Source: Nicotiana tabacum (lineage: Eukaryota; Streptophyta; Magnoliopsida; Solanales; Solanaceae). From it: a stretch of 64,000 nucleotides of DNA. The position numbers and the translations under genes were made by a program. Below, in pieces: positions 11,384-23,000 of the stretch. Numbering within the stretch: the first letter of the stretch is position 1; each line of letters opens with the position of its first letter. The DNA lies in contig NC_134089.1 of the NCBI RefSeq assembly GCF_000715075.1, positions 108,693,157-108,757,156 of the forward strand, given 5' to 3'. A model generated the notes under the pieces. That model saw only the letters and a list, made by a program, of their open reading frames with translations. It was not told where the DNA came from and did not search any database.

Positions 11384-14300
11384 ATGAGTTCCATGAAATT
11401 TGAAATTGATAGATTCAGTGGACGCAACAACTTCAATATCTGGAAGATCCAGATGATGGCATTACTGCGGAGGGAAGGTTCAATCCATGCTATTGACGGA
11501 AAGTATCCTAAGGATATATCAACTCCCGACAAGGAGAAGATTGAAGGGGATGCATTGAGTGCAATTCAACTATCCCTTGCACCTAGCGTGCTTTGTGAAT
11601 TGAGTACGGGTACCGAAGAGACGACCAAACAGTTATGGGAAAAGCTAGAAGGGCTATACCAAGACCGATCAGTGACAACAAGGATGTTGTTACAACGACG
11701 TCTTCACACATTTACGATGGGGTCAGGTACTTCGTTACAAGATCATTTAGATGCGTTCAATAAACTTGTCATGGACTTACAGATTGCAGGAATTAAAAAG
11801 GAAGAGGAGACGTTTGCATGTGCTTTGCTATTTTCATTGACTTCAGGATATCGTGATATTGAGAATTCAATGATGTATAGCAAGGATCCTATCAAGCTTG
11901 AGCAAGTGCGGCAGGCACTTAACTCTAGTGATGTGCAGAGGCACATTGAAGGAGGTAGAGATGACCAGGCAAGTGGGCTCTTTGTGAGAGGCCGGACTAG
12001 CCAACAGGGAAAGAGCAAATCAAAGCACAGATCAAAGTCTCGTGTGAACAAGAAGAATATAGAGTGTTGGGGTTGTGGCAAGAAGGGGCACTTTAAACGA
12101 GACTGCCCAATGTCAAAGTCCAAGGAAAAGGCGAGTGCATCCACAGTTGAACAGGTACATGATTTTGATAATGATTATGTACTAACAACATCGTGTAATA
12201 ATAGTAGTAGTTATGGAAACAAATGGGTGTTATACTCTGCTTGCACTCTACATATGACATTCTGAAAAGACTGGTTTAGCAGCTATGAGAAAAGTGGAGG
12301 AACCGTAGTAATGGGCAATAATGCAACTTGTGCAATAGTTGGTATTGGCTCAGTTCGGGTTCGCTGCCATGATGGAGTCGTGAGGACTATTACACAAGTC
12401 CATCATGTTCCTGATCTGAAGAAGAATTTGATCTCCCTGAGTACTCTGGATGAACAAGGCTACAGGTACATGAGCGAAGCAGGAACTATAAAGGTGACTA
12501 AAGGTTCTTTAGTCATGCTGAAAGGCAAGCTGGAGAACGGCCTTTACACATTGGCCGGAAGCACCATTGTTGGCTCTGCAAATGCATCTACAGTGCAGTT
12601 ATCTAATGATGACAAGGCAAGACTATGGCACATGAGACTGGGTCATATGAGCGCACGTGGACTGGAGATGTTGAGCAATCGTAACCTTTTGGAAGGTGAG
12701 AAGATCAGCACACTTGACTTCTGTGAGCACTGCATTCTAGGGAAGCAAAAGAAGGTCAGCTTCAGCACTGGCAAACATAAGACAAGAGGAGTGCTAGACT
12801 ACATCCATTCAGATTTATCGGGTCCCTCTAAACTTCCATCGAAGGGCAAAAAGAGGTATCTTCTCACTTTTATTGTTGATTTCTCACGAAAGGTTTGGGT
12901 GTATTTTTTGAAGCCAAAAAGTGATGCTTTTGAAGCATTTAAAGAGTGAAAGATTTTGGTTGAAAATCAAATGGAGCGGAAAATCAAGTATCTTCGCACA
13001 GACAATGGCTTGGAGTTTTGCAATGAAGAGTTTAATGAATTCTTCAAGGTTCATGGGATCTCAAGACATAGGACTGTCAGGAATACCCCACAACAGAATG
13101 GAGTTGCCGAGAGAATGAACAGAACTCTTCTTGAAAAGGCTCGTTGTATGCTCCTACAAGCCAAAATGTCCAAAGTATTTTGAGCTGAAGCAGTTTACAC
13201 CGCTACTCATATTGTCAATCGATCTCCAGCATCGACAATTGACTTTAAGACTCCGAATGAGGTATGGTCAGGTGAACCCTCTAACTGTTCATACTTACGA
13301 GTATTTGGGTGTCCAGATTATTATCACAATAATGAAGGAAAGCTTGAACCAAGGGCTAAGAAGGCCATATTCGTAGGGTATGTGGATGGAGTAAAAGGGT
13401 ACAAACTTTGGTGTTTGTCTTTACTCAAATTTATAGTTAGTAGAGATGTCACCTTTGATGAATCCTCTATACTTGATCCCCGTAAAGTTTCCGTGGAGTT
13501 TTCAGGAAACAAGAACGACGAGCAGGTGGAGCTTCCGGTGGAGCTTGCCAAGGAAAAGGATCAAGAGACTCAGGTTAAAGATGAGTCAGAAGATGTAGAC
13601 CTTGAAGAACTTGCTGTCAATGAACCATACACAATTGCAAAGGGGAGGGAGAAGAGGCAGACACGAGAACCGGAACGCCTTATAGATCAAGCAAACTTGA
13701 TTGCATATGCGTTCGTAGCTGCACAAGAAGAGATTAAGGATCTGGAGCCCTCCTCATATATTGAAGCAACTTCTTGCAAGGATGCTGTACAATGGCGGTT
13801 AGCCATGACTGAAGAGATGGAGTCTCTTCACAAGAATCAGACATGGGTCTTAGTGAAAAGAAAAAAGGGGAAGAGGACAGTTGGATGGAAGTGGGTCTAC
13901 CGAAAGAAAGAGGGAATTCCTGAAGTGGAAGATGCTAGGTTCAATGTGGGATTGGTTGCAAAAGGATTTAGTCAGAAGGAGGGAATTGACTACAATGAGA
14001 TTTTCTCTCCAGTCGTGAAGCATAGCTCAATTCGCGTGCTACTAGCATTGGTTGCCCAATTTGACTTGGAGCTTCAACAGCTTGATGTCAAAACTGCTTT
14101 CTTACACTGTGATCTAGAAGAGACAATCTATATGGATCAGCCTGGAGGTTTTCTAGCTGAGGGAAAAAAAGATCACATATGCCAACTAAAGAAGTCTTTG
14201 TATGGTTTGAAGCAATCCCCTAGACAGTGGTACAAGAGGTTTGATGCATTCATGACTACACATGAATTCTTAAGGAGTGCATTTGATAGCTGTGTGTATC

Positions 14301-15307
14301 ACAAGAAGATGTCTGGTAACTCAATGATTTATTTACTGTTGTATGTTGATGATATGTTTATTGCTGCTAACAACATTACAGAGATAAATGCTTTGAAGAA
14401 ACTGTTGAGTAAGGAATTTGACATGAAGGATTTAGGAGCTGCAAAGAAAATCCTTGGTATGGAGATTTCAAGAGAAGACAGTGTTGTACATCTTTCTCAG
14501 AAGAGGTATATTGAAAGGGTTCTCAAGAGATTCAATATGCATGCGTGCAAGCCTGTAAGTACACTATTAGCTCCTCATTTTAAACTTTCAGAGTTACAAA
14601 TGCCTCAGTCCGAGGATGAGGTGGAGCATATGTCAAAGATTCCTTATGCCAGTGCAGTTGGTAGCCTTATGTATGTTATGGTATGCACACGTCCAGATAT
14701 TGCTCAATCTGTAAGTGTGGTAAGTAGATACATGTCTAGCCCAGGAAAGAGGCATTGGGAAGCTGTCAAGTGGATATTGAGATATCTCAAAGGAGCTTCT
14801 GGTGTTGGTCTGACCTTTCGAAAAAGTGGTGGCGGTATTTCAATTCTCGGTTATGTAGATTCTGACTATGCAGGAGATCTTGACAGAAGAAGGTCCACAA
14901 CTGGATACATCTTTACCCTCGTTGGCAGTGCCGTTAGTTGGAAGTCGACTCTGCAGTCGATTGCCGCTTTGTCTACGACAGAAGCAGAATACATGGCAGC
15001 TGCGGAGGCGGTGAAGAAAGCTATCTGGTTGAAAGGTTTAGTAACGGAATTGAGTTTGGTTCAGCTGGAATCAACTCTTAGATGTGATAGTCAGAGTGTT
15101 ATTCATCTAATGAAAAATCAGAGATTTCATGAGCACACTAAACACATTGATGTAAGATTTCATTTTATTCGAGATGTTGTTGAAGAGGGAACTATCAAGG
15201 TCGTGAAGGTTATCACAGACGATAATGCTGCAGATATGTTGACCAAGATAGTCCCACTCGCTAAGTTTGCACACTGCAAGGACTTGGCGGGGGTGTGCAT
15301 CAACTGA
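11384..15307 (+). pseudogene. Copia gag-pol polyprotein with three in-frame stops
   Basis: One 1307-residue frame from ATG 11384 to stop 15305-15307, broken only by three TGA codons (12263-12265, 12947-12949, 13181-13183) and by no frameshift. Order: gag (about residues 1-230) with zinc knuckle CWGCGKKGHFKRDC; protease, where the expected active-site Asp is replaced (WVLYSAC instead of WVLDSAC-type); integrase with an HHCC finger (HMRLGH ... CEHC) and RTDNGLEF; RT with the catalytic YVDD motif; RNase H with SDYAGD and a TKHIDVR tail. The second and third stops stand where relatives have Trp. The region after 13184 is open to the end; the GTG at 13382 is not a real start. The lineage call (Tork/Tnt1-like) is from gag and pol resemblance. 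Confidence 0.9.
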
Positions 15308-15450
15308 TGCAACTCCGAAGAGAACAGTTGTTAGGTGGAGGTGGTATGTTCAATAATGGTTTGATTCTTCTTGTTTCTTACAACGAGGTTGCCCAGTAAG
15401 CTTAGAAGTTTTGGCCAGAGTTGTTCACATGCATGCTCGAAACGCAAACC

Positions 15451-15460
15451 AAGGTGGAGA
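15451..15460 (+). other. Polypurine tract
   Basis: AAGGTGGAGA one base before the right LTR, the expected plus-strand primer. Confidence 0.75.
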
Positions 15461-15461
15461 T

Positions 15462-15848
15462 TGAAGGTGTTGGTTTATGTTTAGTCAACAATGACATGCC
15501 AATTGGAAGAGTTGATGGAAAGAGTTGGTGTGGATGCTAGGAGGAAGCTTCCTCTGTTGATGTCACCCATTACATCAATAGGAGGTAGTTTGATGTCACC
15601 AATAACATCAAGAGGAGGTCTTTACCTCTATAAATAGATGCACTCCTTCATTTGTAGAAACCATCCCAAAAATAATACAACACATTGTAGTGAGTAGAGA
15701 GTTAAGAGAGAAATTCTCTCAAGTGTAATTGGGAACTCTCCCCTTCCTTTGTTAATATTAAAAGGCAACTGTTCTCTGGTGGACGTAGGATTATTTTGAT
15801 CTGAACCACGTTAAATCTTGTGTTCTTTCTTTTACGTTTCCGCTAACA
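15462..15848 (+). repeat. Right LTR of Copia element
   Basis: 387-base direct repeat of the left LTR, starting TGAAGGTGTTGG and ending CCGCTAACA, followed directly by target duplication GATGG. Confidence 0.93.
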
Positions 15849-15853
15849 GATGG

Positions 15854-16270
15854 AAAGTTATATCAAATGTGGTCGTTCGCGCATAGTGGATGTATCAATG
15901 AATACAATTTTGATGGAAAAGTTGTATCAATTGTATTTGTTCATATACGCTTTGCATAAACTCGAATTTCATTCTGAAATTTTATCCAAACCTACATCAA
16001 ATTTGCATCAAATCTATATCAAATCATCCTAAATTTGAGATATAAGTTCCCCAAGATGTTCTCAAATTTTTGAAACCACACCTAGTCCGAGATTTCACGC
16101 CTATAACAACTATATCAATTGTATTCGTTCACATACATTTTTCAAACACTCGAGTTTCATTATGAAAATTTATCCAAAATCACGTCAAATCTGTACGAAA
16201 TCATCCTAATTAAATATGATATATAAGGTCCCAAGATGTTCTCAAACTTTGGAACTACACCAAGTTTGAA
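15854..16270. repeat. Tandem repeat, period about 188 bp
   Basis: Two diverged copies are visible. One begins near TATCAATTGTATTTG (15925) and runs through ATCAAATCATCCTAA to CCCAAGATGTTCTCAAA. The second begins near TATCAATTGTATTCG (16113) with the same series of motifs. Similar TGTATCA...ACAATTTTGATGG pieces precede the Copia element at about 10860-10939, so the Copia element landed inside this repeat family. Confidence 0.65.
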
Positions 16271-17079
16271 ATTATTTTAATTTTTCAAACCCAAATTTCA
16301 ATTTTGAAGCTTTAAAAATTCATCAATGGTAGACTTTGAGATTGAATTTATTCAAGAAAAACAAAAAAAATGAAGGTTGAGGGGAGGATATGAGCTTGGA
16401 TGAGTTGAAAGAGGAGTGGTGGAAGAGATTGGAGGCAGAAGAGAAGTGTTAGATCTAGATTTCAATGACGTAAAATAACATATTTTTGTTTGCAGGACAA
16501 TCCCAGATGCAAAGAAGGATGCAAGCGAGTATGTCAATAATGCACGAAAGAAGACAAGAAAGGAAGGAGTAAAAACAAGGAAAAATGCAAAGATATGTCA
16601 ACGAGAAAGGAAGGTCCAAGATTAAAGGGATTTATAAAAGATATGACAATCTAGATGACGAAGAATAAAGAAGGAAGGGCTAAGATTAGAGGAGATCTGA
16701 GTTGTTGAAATTGCGCCTACTCAGACTACTGAAAATATGCGTCGCAAAGGAAAGTTATATATTCCTTACATCAAGGAACAATCTAGGGACCATTTGCACA
16801 AGGAAATTCACTCTCAAAAGGAAAGACCGACAATCAAGATTCAAATTAAGAAAACTCTACACTTATTCTTGGAATGAATAAAAAATTGATTCAACTCTGA
16901 GGATCAATTCCCTTGAGATCGTAAATCTCTCAACAATATGTCGAAATCAGTCAACCAAAGTTCGATATATTGCAGATTATCAAGGAAGAATCACATACTT
17001 TGATCAAACCAACTTCATGCTCTTTTTTCTACTCTAAATATGCATTATAATCTATTGATCTATAACTTCCCACAGAATA
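16271..17079. other. Intergenic, no gene seen
   Basis: AT- and purine-rich spacer with no convincing coding sequence. A short CA-rich microsatellite lies at about 17079-17103. Confidence 0.5.
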
Positions 17080-17960
17080 CACACGCACACACGCACACAC
17101 ATACAGAGCGATAAGTAAATAACACAATAATATTTTAGGTGAAAACTCCAGTTCATGGAATTAAAAATCACGACCTACACTCGTAGGATTTCAATTTCAC
17201 TAACCGAGCAACTTTAGATTATAACTCATTGCAACCTAGGATTTAAACTCTTAATCCCTCACCTACTTGCAATAACTATATTGCAAGCCTTAATCTAGGA
17301 ATTGAACTCTTAATACCTCACCTACTCACAATACCTATATTGTAAGTCTCTTTTTAATAACTCTATTATAAAGCTAACCACTTGACTAACTCTAGTCAAA
17401 ACAACCATATAGAATATGGTTTAAGAGATGTCCTACGAAATGCTTCTCAACAAGCTGAGTAGGAATTATAATTTATAACATAATACAAAGACACAATAAT
17501 ACTGAAGGACATACGACATAATTAATGTTGTGATTTAGTGCTTTTGTTATGTTGTTGTTTTGTTCTTCAATGCCTTTGGAGAGAATGAAGGCGGCTGCAT
17601 ACTTGAGAGAGAAAATCAATTTTAGGTTTTGCAAGTGTGTGTTGAAATCCATTGCCTCATGTTTATAATATAAAAGTGAGGTCATCAAGATGATGCAAGG
17701 GAGTGAGCAGTACACTGCATGCTTCAACAATGCTGCTGTATTGTTGCGTGTACAGTTTAGTAGCTTTAACACTTGTTAGATTTGACTTGTATTGTCACCA
17801 GTGATCTCCATCTGTTCCCTCTGCCGTTCCCTTAATTAATTTCATTAAAACTTGTGCCAGACATTTGACTTGTTATTCTGAGAACTGAGAGGCTTTGTAT
17901 CAGGCTCCCTATTTGGTTCTCACATGGAGTTTATTAAATCATCAAAACAAAAAGGCACAT
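17080..17960 (-). mobile_element. Copia (Sirevirus-type) LTR-like fragment
   Basis: The stretch AAAAATCACGACCTAC, followed by TAGGATTT and CCTAGGATT motifs, matches in order the LTR-like sequence at about 43790-43920, which belongs to a minus-strand Sirevirus. No internal region, primer site or target duplication was found, so this is at most an old solo or partial LTR. Boundaries are approximate. Confidence 0.4.
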
Positions 17961-18340
17961 AACTTATCATAAGTGTAGTTTACTGTGTAATCAGTAGAGA
18001 GAAGAAAGAGAGAAATTTTTTGGTGAGACATTGTATCACAATTATCACGAGTGTACTTAGAACTAAAAGAGACTTGGTGTTCGGAGATAACATCAACACA
18101 ATAGTACGAAAGCTATTTTAAGGAATTTTGAAGAAAGAACACCCTTGCAACCCAAGGAGATTGGAGTAAAATTTACATTTGAATCTGAACCAGTATAAAA
18201 TTCTAGGTGTCTTTTAATTCTGCATTTTACTTTTATCTTTAATTTTATGCTGCCTTTACTTTCAGTCAACTATTTGGTAAACTAGTCAAAAGAAAAATCG
18301 ACAATTCACCCTCTTGTATTTTCAAGAAGGAGATTCAGCA
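17961..18340 (+). mobile_element. Copia LTR-like 3' fragment, opposite orientation
   Basis: Contains CATCAAAACAAAAAGG at the start and ends in TTCACCCTCTTGTATTTTC, a typical 3' end of Sirevirus-type LTRs in plus orientation. It abuts the preceding minus-oriented fragment. Boundaries are approximate. Confidence 0.35.
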
Positions 18341-19600
18341 TCTTTATTTTTCATTTATCCAAAACTCTAATTTATTGTTAGTATCCTGTTGAATCTACAA
18401 GGACCCCTTAATTGTATTCTCGTTAAGAACTGACTTTAGTTTAAATGAGCCTCAACTATATTCCTTTTGCTAGGTGAAAAAATACAACCAGTGTAAGCCA
18501 TTTTTCCTTTTCCTTTTCTTCTCCTTTTTTTTTACTTTGCCTTTACGCTCTTTTTCGAATCTAATAGATGGAGTGTAAACCAAGAAGAAGAACTGACGGT
18601 AAAGGATAATAAATTTTATACATCAAACATATTTTATTTGGTTCTACGAAGAAAAACCAAGAGAAAAAAAAGACCTTCGAATTTGCAAGGGTTTAAAAGC
18701 ACTAGCAGCAGCCGTTCTTTTTTAATAGTATCTTTTAATTTACGCGATTCAATAGTCAAGATTATACCTACACACATGTATTAGGTGTTTAAACCAATTC
18801 AATAAATATATGATATATGTCTTTACAACTATTATACTTAGTTAATTAATATACATTTTTACCTTACATTATCTCTTAACCATGATAAATTAGTAGAGTT
18901 TGATGTAAACATTCGCTATGCAAGTAAGTTTATATTTCCCTATTGTTCAATCTTCATGGTATGATGATTGCTAGTTTTGGAAAATTGTGAGGAAAATAGA
19001 TTTCAAGAAATTTTAAATTTTAATTTAGATTGATATAGACGAAAATTTCATATCTTTTTCGACATTTAGCAGCAGCAACGAAAACATGCTTATTACTTAA
19101 TAATAGGAGTAGAAACTATAACACCCTTATGTAAATGGGAGGTCAAAGCCTATTGTTTGTTTGCAACTTAATAAGACCTAATACACCTATTGTAGAGATT
19201 AAAATGGTAGTTTATTGGTTGCAATTCAATCTTACATCACTTATGTATAAGATTCGAATTTCAATTAAGGGCTTTTCTTTCATCCTCTTTACTCTGCATA
19301 GAATGAAATTTTAGTTTACTATTTGCTATTCTACTCTCAGTGGCGAAATTTAGGGTGTTCAAACTTGAAAGAAATAAAAAAAAAATTCGATAAAGGATAT
19401 TCAATATATATTATATACCTCTAAAATTCAATATTTTATCTGTAACTTTTGGACGAAGCCCTTATGGCTATATATATAAGGTTCAAATCTCAACTATAAG
19501 GGGTATTTCTTCTTGATAAAGAAAAAAAAAAGCATTTGTCTTGGTAAATATGGATTAATAACGCTAGAAAGAGGATAGAAATCGATTAACAATTAGTCCA
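18341..19600. other. Intergenic, upstream of WD40 gene
   Basis: AT-rich sequence with no coding potential seen. Confidence 0.5.
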
Positions 19601-19603
19601 CCA

Positions 19604-19612
19604 TATATATAC
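19604..19612 (+). promoter_or_regulatory. Candidate TATA box of WD40 gene
   Basis: TATATATAC lies about 430 bases before the chosen start codon, and a CT-rich stretch typical of plant leaders follows at about 19795-19860. The assignment rests on position and composition only. Confidence 0.3.
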
Positions 19613-19922
19613 TAAAATAAAAAGCCAATAACTGCAGTATCAACGTTCCATTTGTTCCTCAAACAAAGACAGATAACGCCACCTAAACCCAATAAAAATA
19701 AAAATAGTTACGGTTGTTTCCGGCATTAGTTTTCTACTCGCTAAATAAGAAAAGCATCTTCCCCAAAACACCCGCACACCGAGTCCTCCCCCCCTAACAT
19801 TACACAGCTACAACACGACATCATCTCCATTCTTCTTCCTCTTTCCCCAACAATCTTTATCACACTCTGTAGACCCATAATCATCAGATCTGAAGTTCCC
19901 AAAGTTTAACCCCCGCATTCCA

Positions 19923-19979
19923 ATGCTGTCTGATCTCTTTCTCAAATACCCACCAGATGTTTGTGTAATTGACTCTTAG
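19923..19979 (+). promoter_or_regulatory. Upstream ORF 1 (18 codons)
   Basis: ATG 19923 to TAG 19977-19979 in the leader of the WD40 gene encodes MLSDLFLKYPPDVCVIDS. It ends 59 bases before the main ATG. If transcribed, it could lower translation of the main ORF. Whether the peptide is conserved is unknown. Confidence 0.5.
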
Positions 19980-20018
19980 AAAAAATACTGTTAATTGTGG
20001 GGCATTTTCATATCCCAG

Positions 20019-20042
20019 ATGGGAATGCCTGCAAAACGATGA
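20019..20042 (+). promoter_or_regulatory. Upstream ORF 2, overlapping main start
   Basis: ATG 20019 encodes MGMPAKR and stops at TGA 20040-20042. That stop overlaps the main start in an ATGA arrangement (main ATG 20039-20041). Such an overlap would favour reinitiation or leaky scanning at the main ATG. Confidence 0.5.
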
Positions 20043-23000
20043 GCAAAACCAGAGACGAAGAAGAAAACGAGGAGGACCAGAGCTTTCACGACTCACTTGA
20101 CCGTTTACTCTCTTCTACTAACACGTCTTGCTCTTCCTCTCCTTCTTCTGACAACGAACAAGACGATATTAAAGATCTTAGTTTTAACTTGGGTTCCCCA
20201 CTAAATTATGGTGTTCCGGACCCACTCCCTGTTCCTCGGTTTCCTATGGGTGTCTCCAACAATTATGATGTTTGGATCTCTGAACCCTCCTCCGTTGAAG
20301 AACGCCGTATTCGCCTCCTCAGTCAGATGGGTCTCAGCCGTGACCCTTCTCTCCTCCGCCACAGACCTTCACTCTCCCAGTCTTCAGCTGCCGACTATGG
20401 TGCCGCCGGCGACATACCGGAGATTTTCGGCAGATCGGTTTCAGCTAATCATTTAGTTGCTGCCGGCGGTGATGAGGGTATTTCTACTACTAGTATTAAT
20501 AATAATAATTCCAAAACTAGTAGTATTATTATTAAGAGTACCAATGCTTGTGGGTTCGTTCGATCAAAATCAGACAGTGATCGGAATTCCTCTAATTGTT
20601 CTACTTCTTCTTGTTGTCACTCAGTTAATAAAACTACTGAAATTATTTCCATGAATTCTACTGCCTTGTCATCATCAGTACAAGTAAATATGGTCAATGG
20701 GGTTGACGGTATAGCTGTACATAATAATAATAGAAACCGTAGTAAAAGTCTGTGTGAGGATCTATTGCGTAATGGTGGAAATGGAACTCCGAAGAAGAAG
20801 CCACCCACAGGAAAGATGAGAAGTGATAATGGGAACTGTAATTTGTTGGAAAATAGTGAGGTGGAGGGAGGGTTGGTGGAATTGAAAAATGGAGATCTTG
20901 GAATTGAAGAGCAGAATGTGTGCACAATAAAGAATCTTGATAATGGGAAGGAGTTTGTGGTTAAGGAAGTTAAGGAAGACGGGACGTGGAAAAAAGTTAA
21001 GGAAGTAGGTACAGGAAGGCAGTTGACAATGGAAGAATTCGAGATGTGTGTTGGGACTTCACCAATTGTTCAAGAACTGATGAGAAGGCAGAATGTAGAG
21101 GATGGGAATAAGGATAGTTTGGATTGTAATAATACGAATGAGGATGGTGAGACTGGTGGACCGAAGTCGAAGAAGAGGGGAAGTTGGTTGAAGAGTATCA
21201 GAAATGTGGCTGGTGCTATGACAGGTCACAAGGAGCGGCGGAGCAGTGATGAGAGGGATACGGCGTCTGAGAAGGGTGGCAGAAGGTCTAGCTCGGCAAC
21301 AGATGATAGTCAGGATGCTTCTTTTCATGGGCCTGAAAGAGTACGGGCCCGGCAGTATGGCAAGTCCTGCAAAGAACTTACTGCACTGTATAAAAGCCAA
21401 GAGATACTGGCACATAATGGTTCTATTTGGACCATCAAATTTAGTTTGGATGGGAAGTATCTCGCCAGTGCTGGTGAGGACTGTATAATACATGTCTGGC
21501 AGGTAACTGAATCAGAGAGGAAGGGTGACCTATTGCTGGATAAGCCGGAAGACGGGAATTTAAATCTCTTGCTTTTGGTGAATGGGTCTCCTGAGCCAAC
21601 TACATTGTCACCAAATGATGGCCACCTGGAGAAGAAAAGAAGAGGAAGATTGTCTATAAGTCGAAAATCAGGGAGCTTTGACCATGTTTTGGTACCGGAG
21701 ACTGTTTTTGCGCTTTCAGAAAAGCCTATCTCTTCATTTCAGGGGCATTTGGATGATGTTCTTGACCTCTCATGGTCCAAGTCTCAGGTTAGTTGACACT
21801 CTTTATTTTTATTCTTGGGCACATTCTGGACCCTTGACTTCCCTACAAAAGAATTAAGCCTTCTTTACATTCGTTGATGCTAAACAATTCACTAATATGA
21901 ATATGCCAATGCAAAGTTATCTGTACCTTGTCAAATCTCTGTGGATATTTTACTACCCATCAAATAACAACATATTTTAACAGCAAGTCAGTAGGAGTAC
22001 ATGGCTTGTAATAGATGAGAAGTGGAAGTTGATTGTTTCTATTCAGACACAACAAAGATGATTCTTTCGTCAGATGTCAGATAGTCAGTGTTTATATTTA
22101 TCAATCAACATCTTCCACTTGCCTTCTCGTTCCCTGATGACAAGTACAATTGATTAAGACTTGCAATTCCATTTGCCACTGGTTGAAGTTGACGGATAAC
22201 TAATTCAGGGATTGAGTGGTCTGCTGAATAGTAGATTTCTGTCATTGTGGACCTAGTGGTATGCAACAATCCTCACTTTACCGTGAAAGATTTGCTGAAG
22301 GTATACGAGGATTGGTTCCTTAGGTGTTCTGACAGTATGATATCATGGAGTTGCTTTATGTGTGAGTGCACAAAATGACGAAATGAATAGTCATTTAATC
22401 TTTCTATAAGGTATAGATGGTGGACAGGCGTGACACTATATGTCACTCTATTTATCTGGAGGTATCTGAGCTTTTTAACAAGTACTCCCTCCGTTTCAAT
22501 TTATGTGAACCTATTTCCTTTTTGGTCCGTGCCAAAAAGAATGACCCCTTTCGTTATTTGGAAACAATTTACTTTTATGCAATGATTTATAGCCACACAA
22601 AATATATGTGCCTCATTTTACACCACAAGTTCAAAAGTCTTCTCTCTTTTCTTAAACTCCGTGCCCAGTCAAATGAGTTCACATAAATTGAAACGGAGGG
22701 AGTATATAAAAATAATAGAAAATTCAGTTGGAAGGAAAACAAGTACTCCTCTTTTATCATAGTTACTTTGTCTCACCCATGGGTAAAAGGTTAATGCCAA
22801 GAGAGTGACAGTGCTCGATTCTATCCCATCATTCAGTATCTTGTGTTAAGCTTTGAGCTTTCCCTAGTTGACTCCAGTTAGCACTTTGTCAATTGTTTCT
22901 TCCTTGTTTATGACACAAGTGAATATCTTGTAATTAGAATAAATGGTTGTGGTCTAATGAACAAAAGGTTGATCTGGCTCCTTATCAGAAAGAAAAAAAC

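Larger units (their letters stand above)
10940..15848 (+). mobile_element. Ty1/Copia retrotransposon, Tork/Tnt1-like
   Basis: A structurally complete 4.9-kb element with LTRs 10940-11327 and 15462-15848, exact target duplication GATGG (10935-10939 and 15849-15853), an initiator-Met tRNA primer site, a gag-pol frame in the Copia order (gag, protease, integrase, RT, RNase H) and a polypurine tract. I count about 13 substitutions and one indel between the LTRs over about 387 bases (about 3.4%). At the 1.3e-8 per site per year rate often used for plant LTRs this is roughly 1.3 million years. The reading frame has three stops, so it is not autonomous now. Confidence 0.93.

Noticed and set aside
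13382..15307. Separate 641-residue RT/RNase H gene
   Set aside because: The apparent start is GTG in the middle of an open gag-pol frame that continues upstream to 13184. It is part of the Copia polyprotein.
19997..20038. GTG-initiated extension of the WD40 protein
   Set aside because: The upstream codon is GTG, and the first in-frame ATG is at 20039.
20617..21493. Minus-strand ORFs of 77-144 codons opposite WD40 exon 1
   Set aside because: Shadows of the coding exon; composition follows the plus-strand frame.
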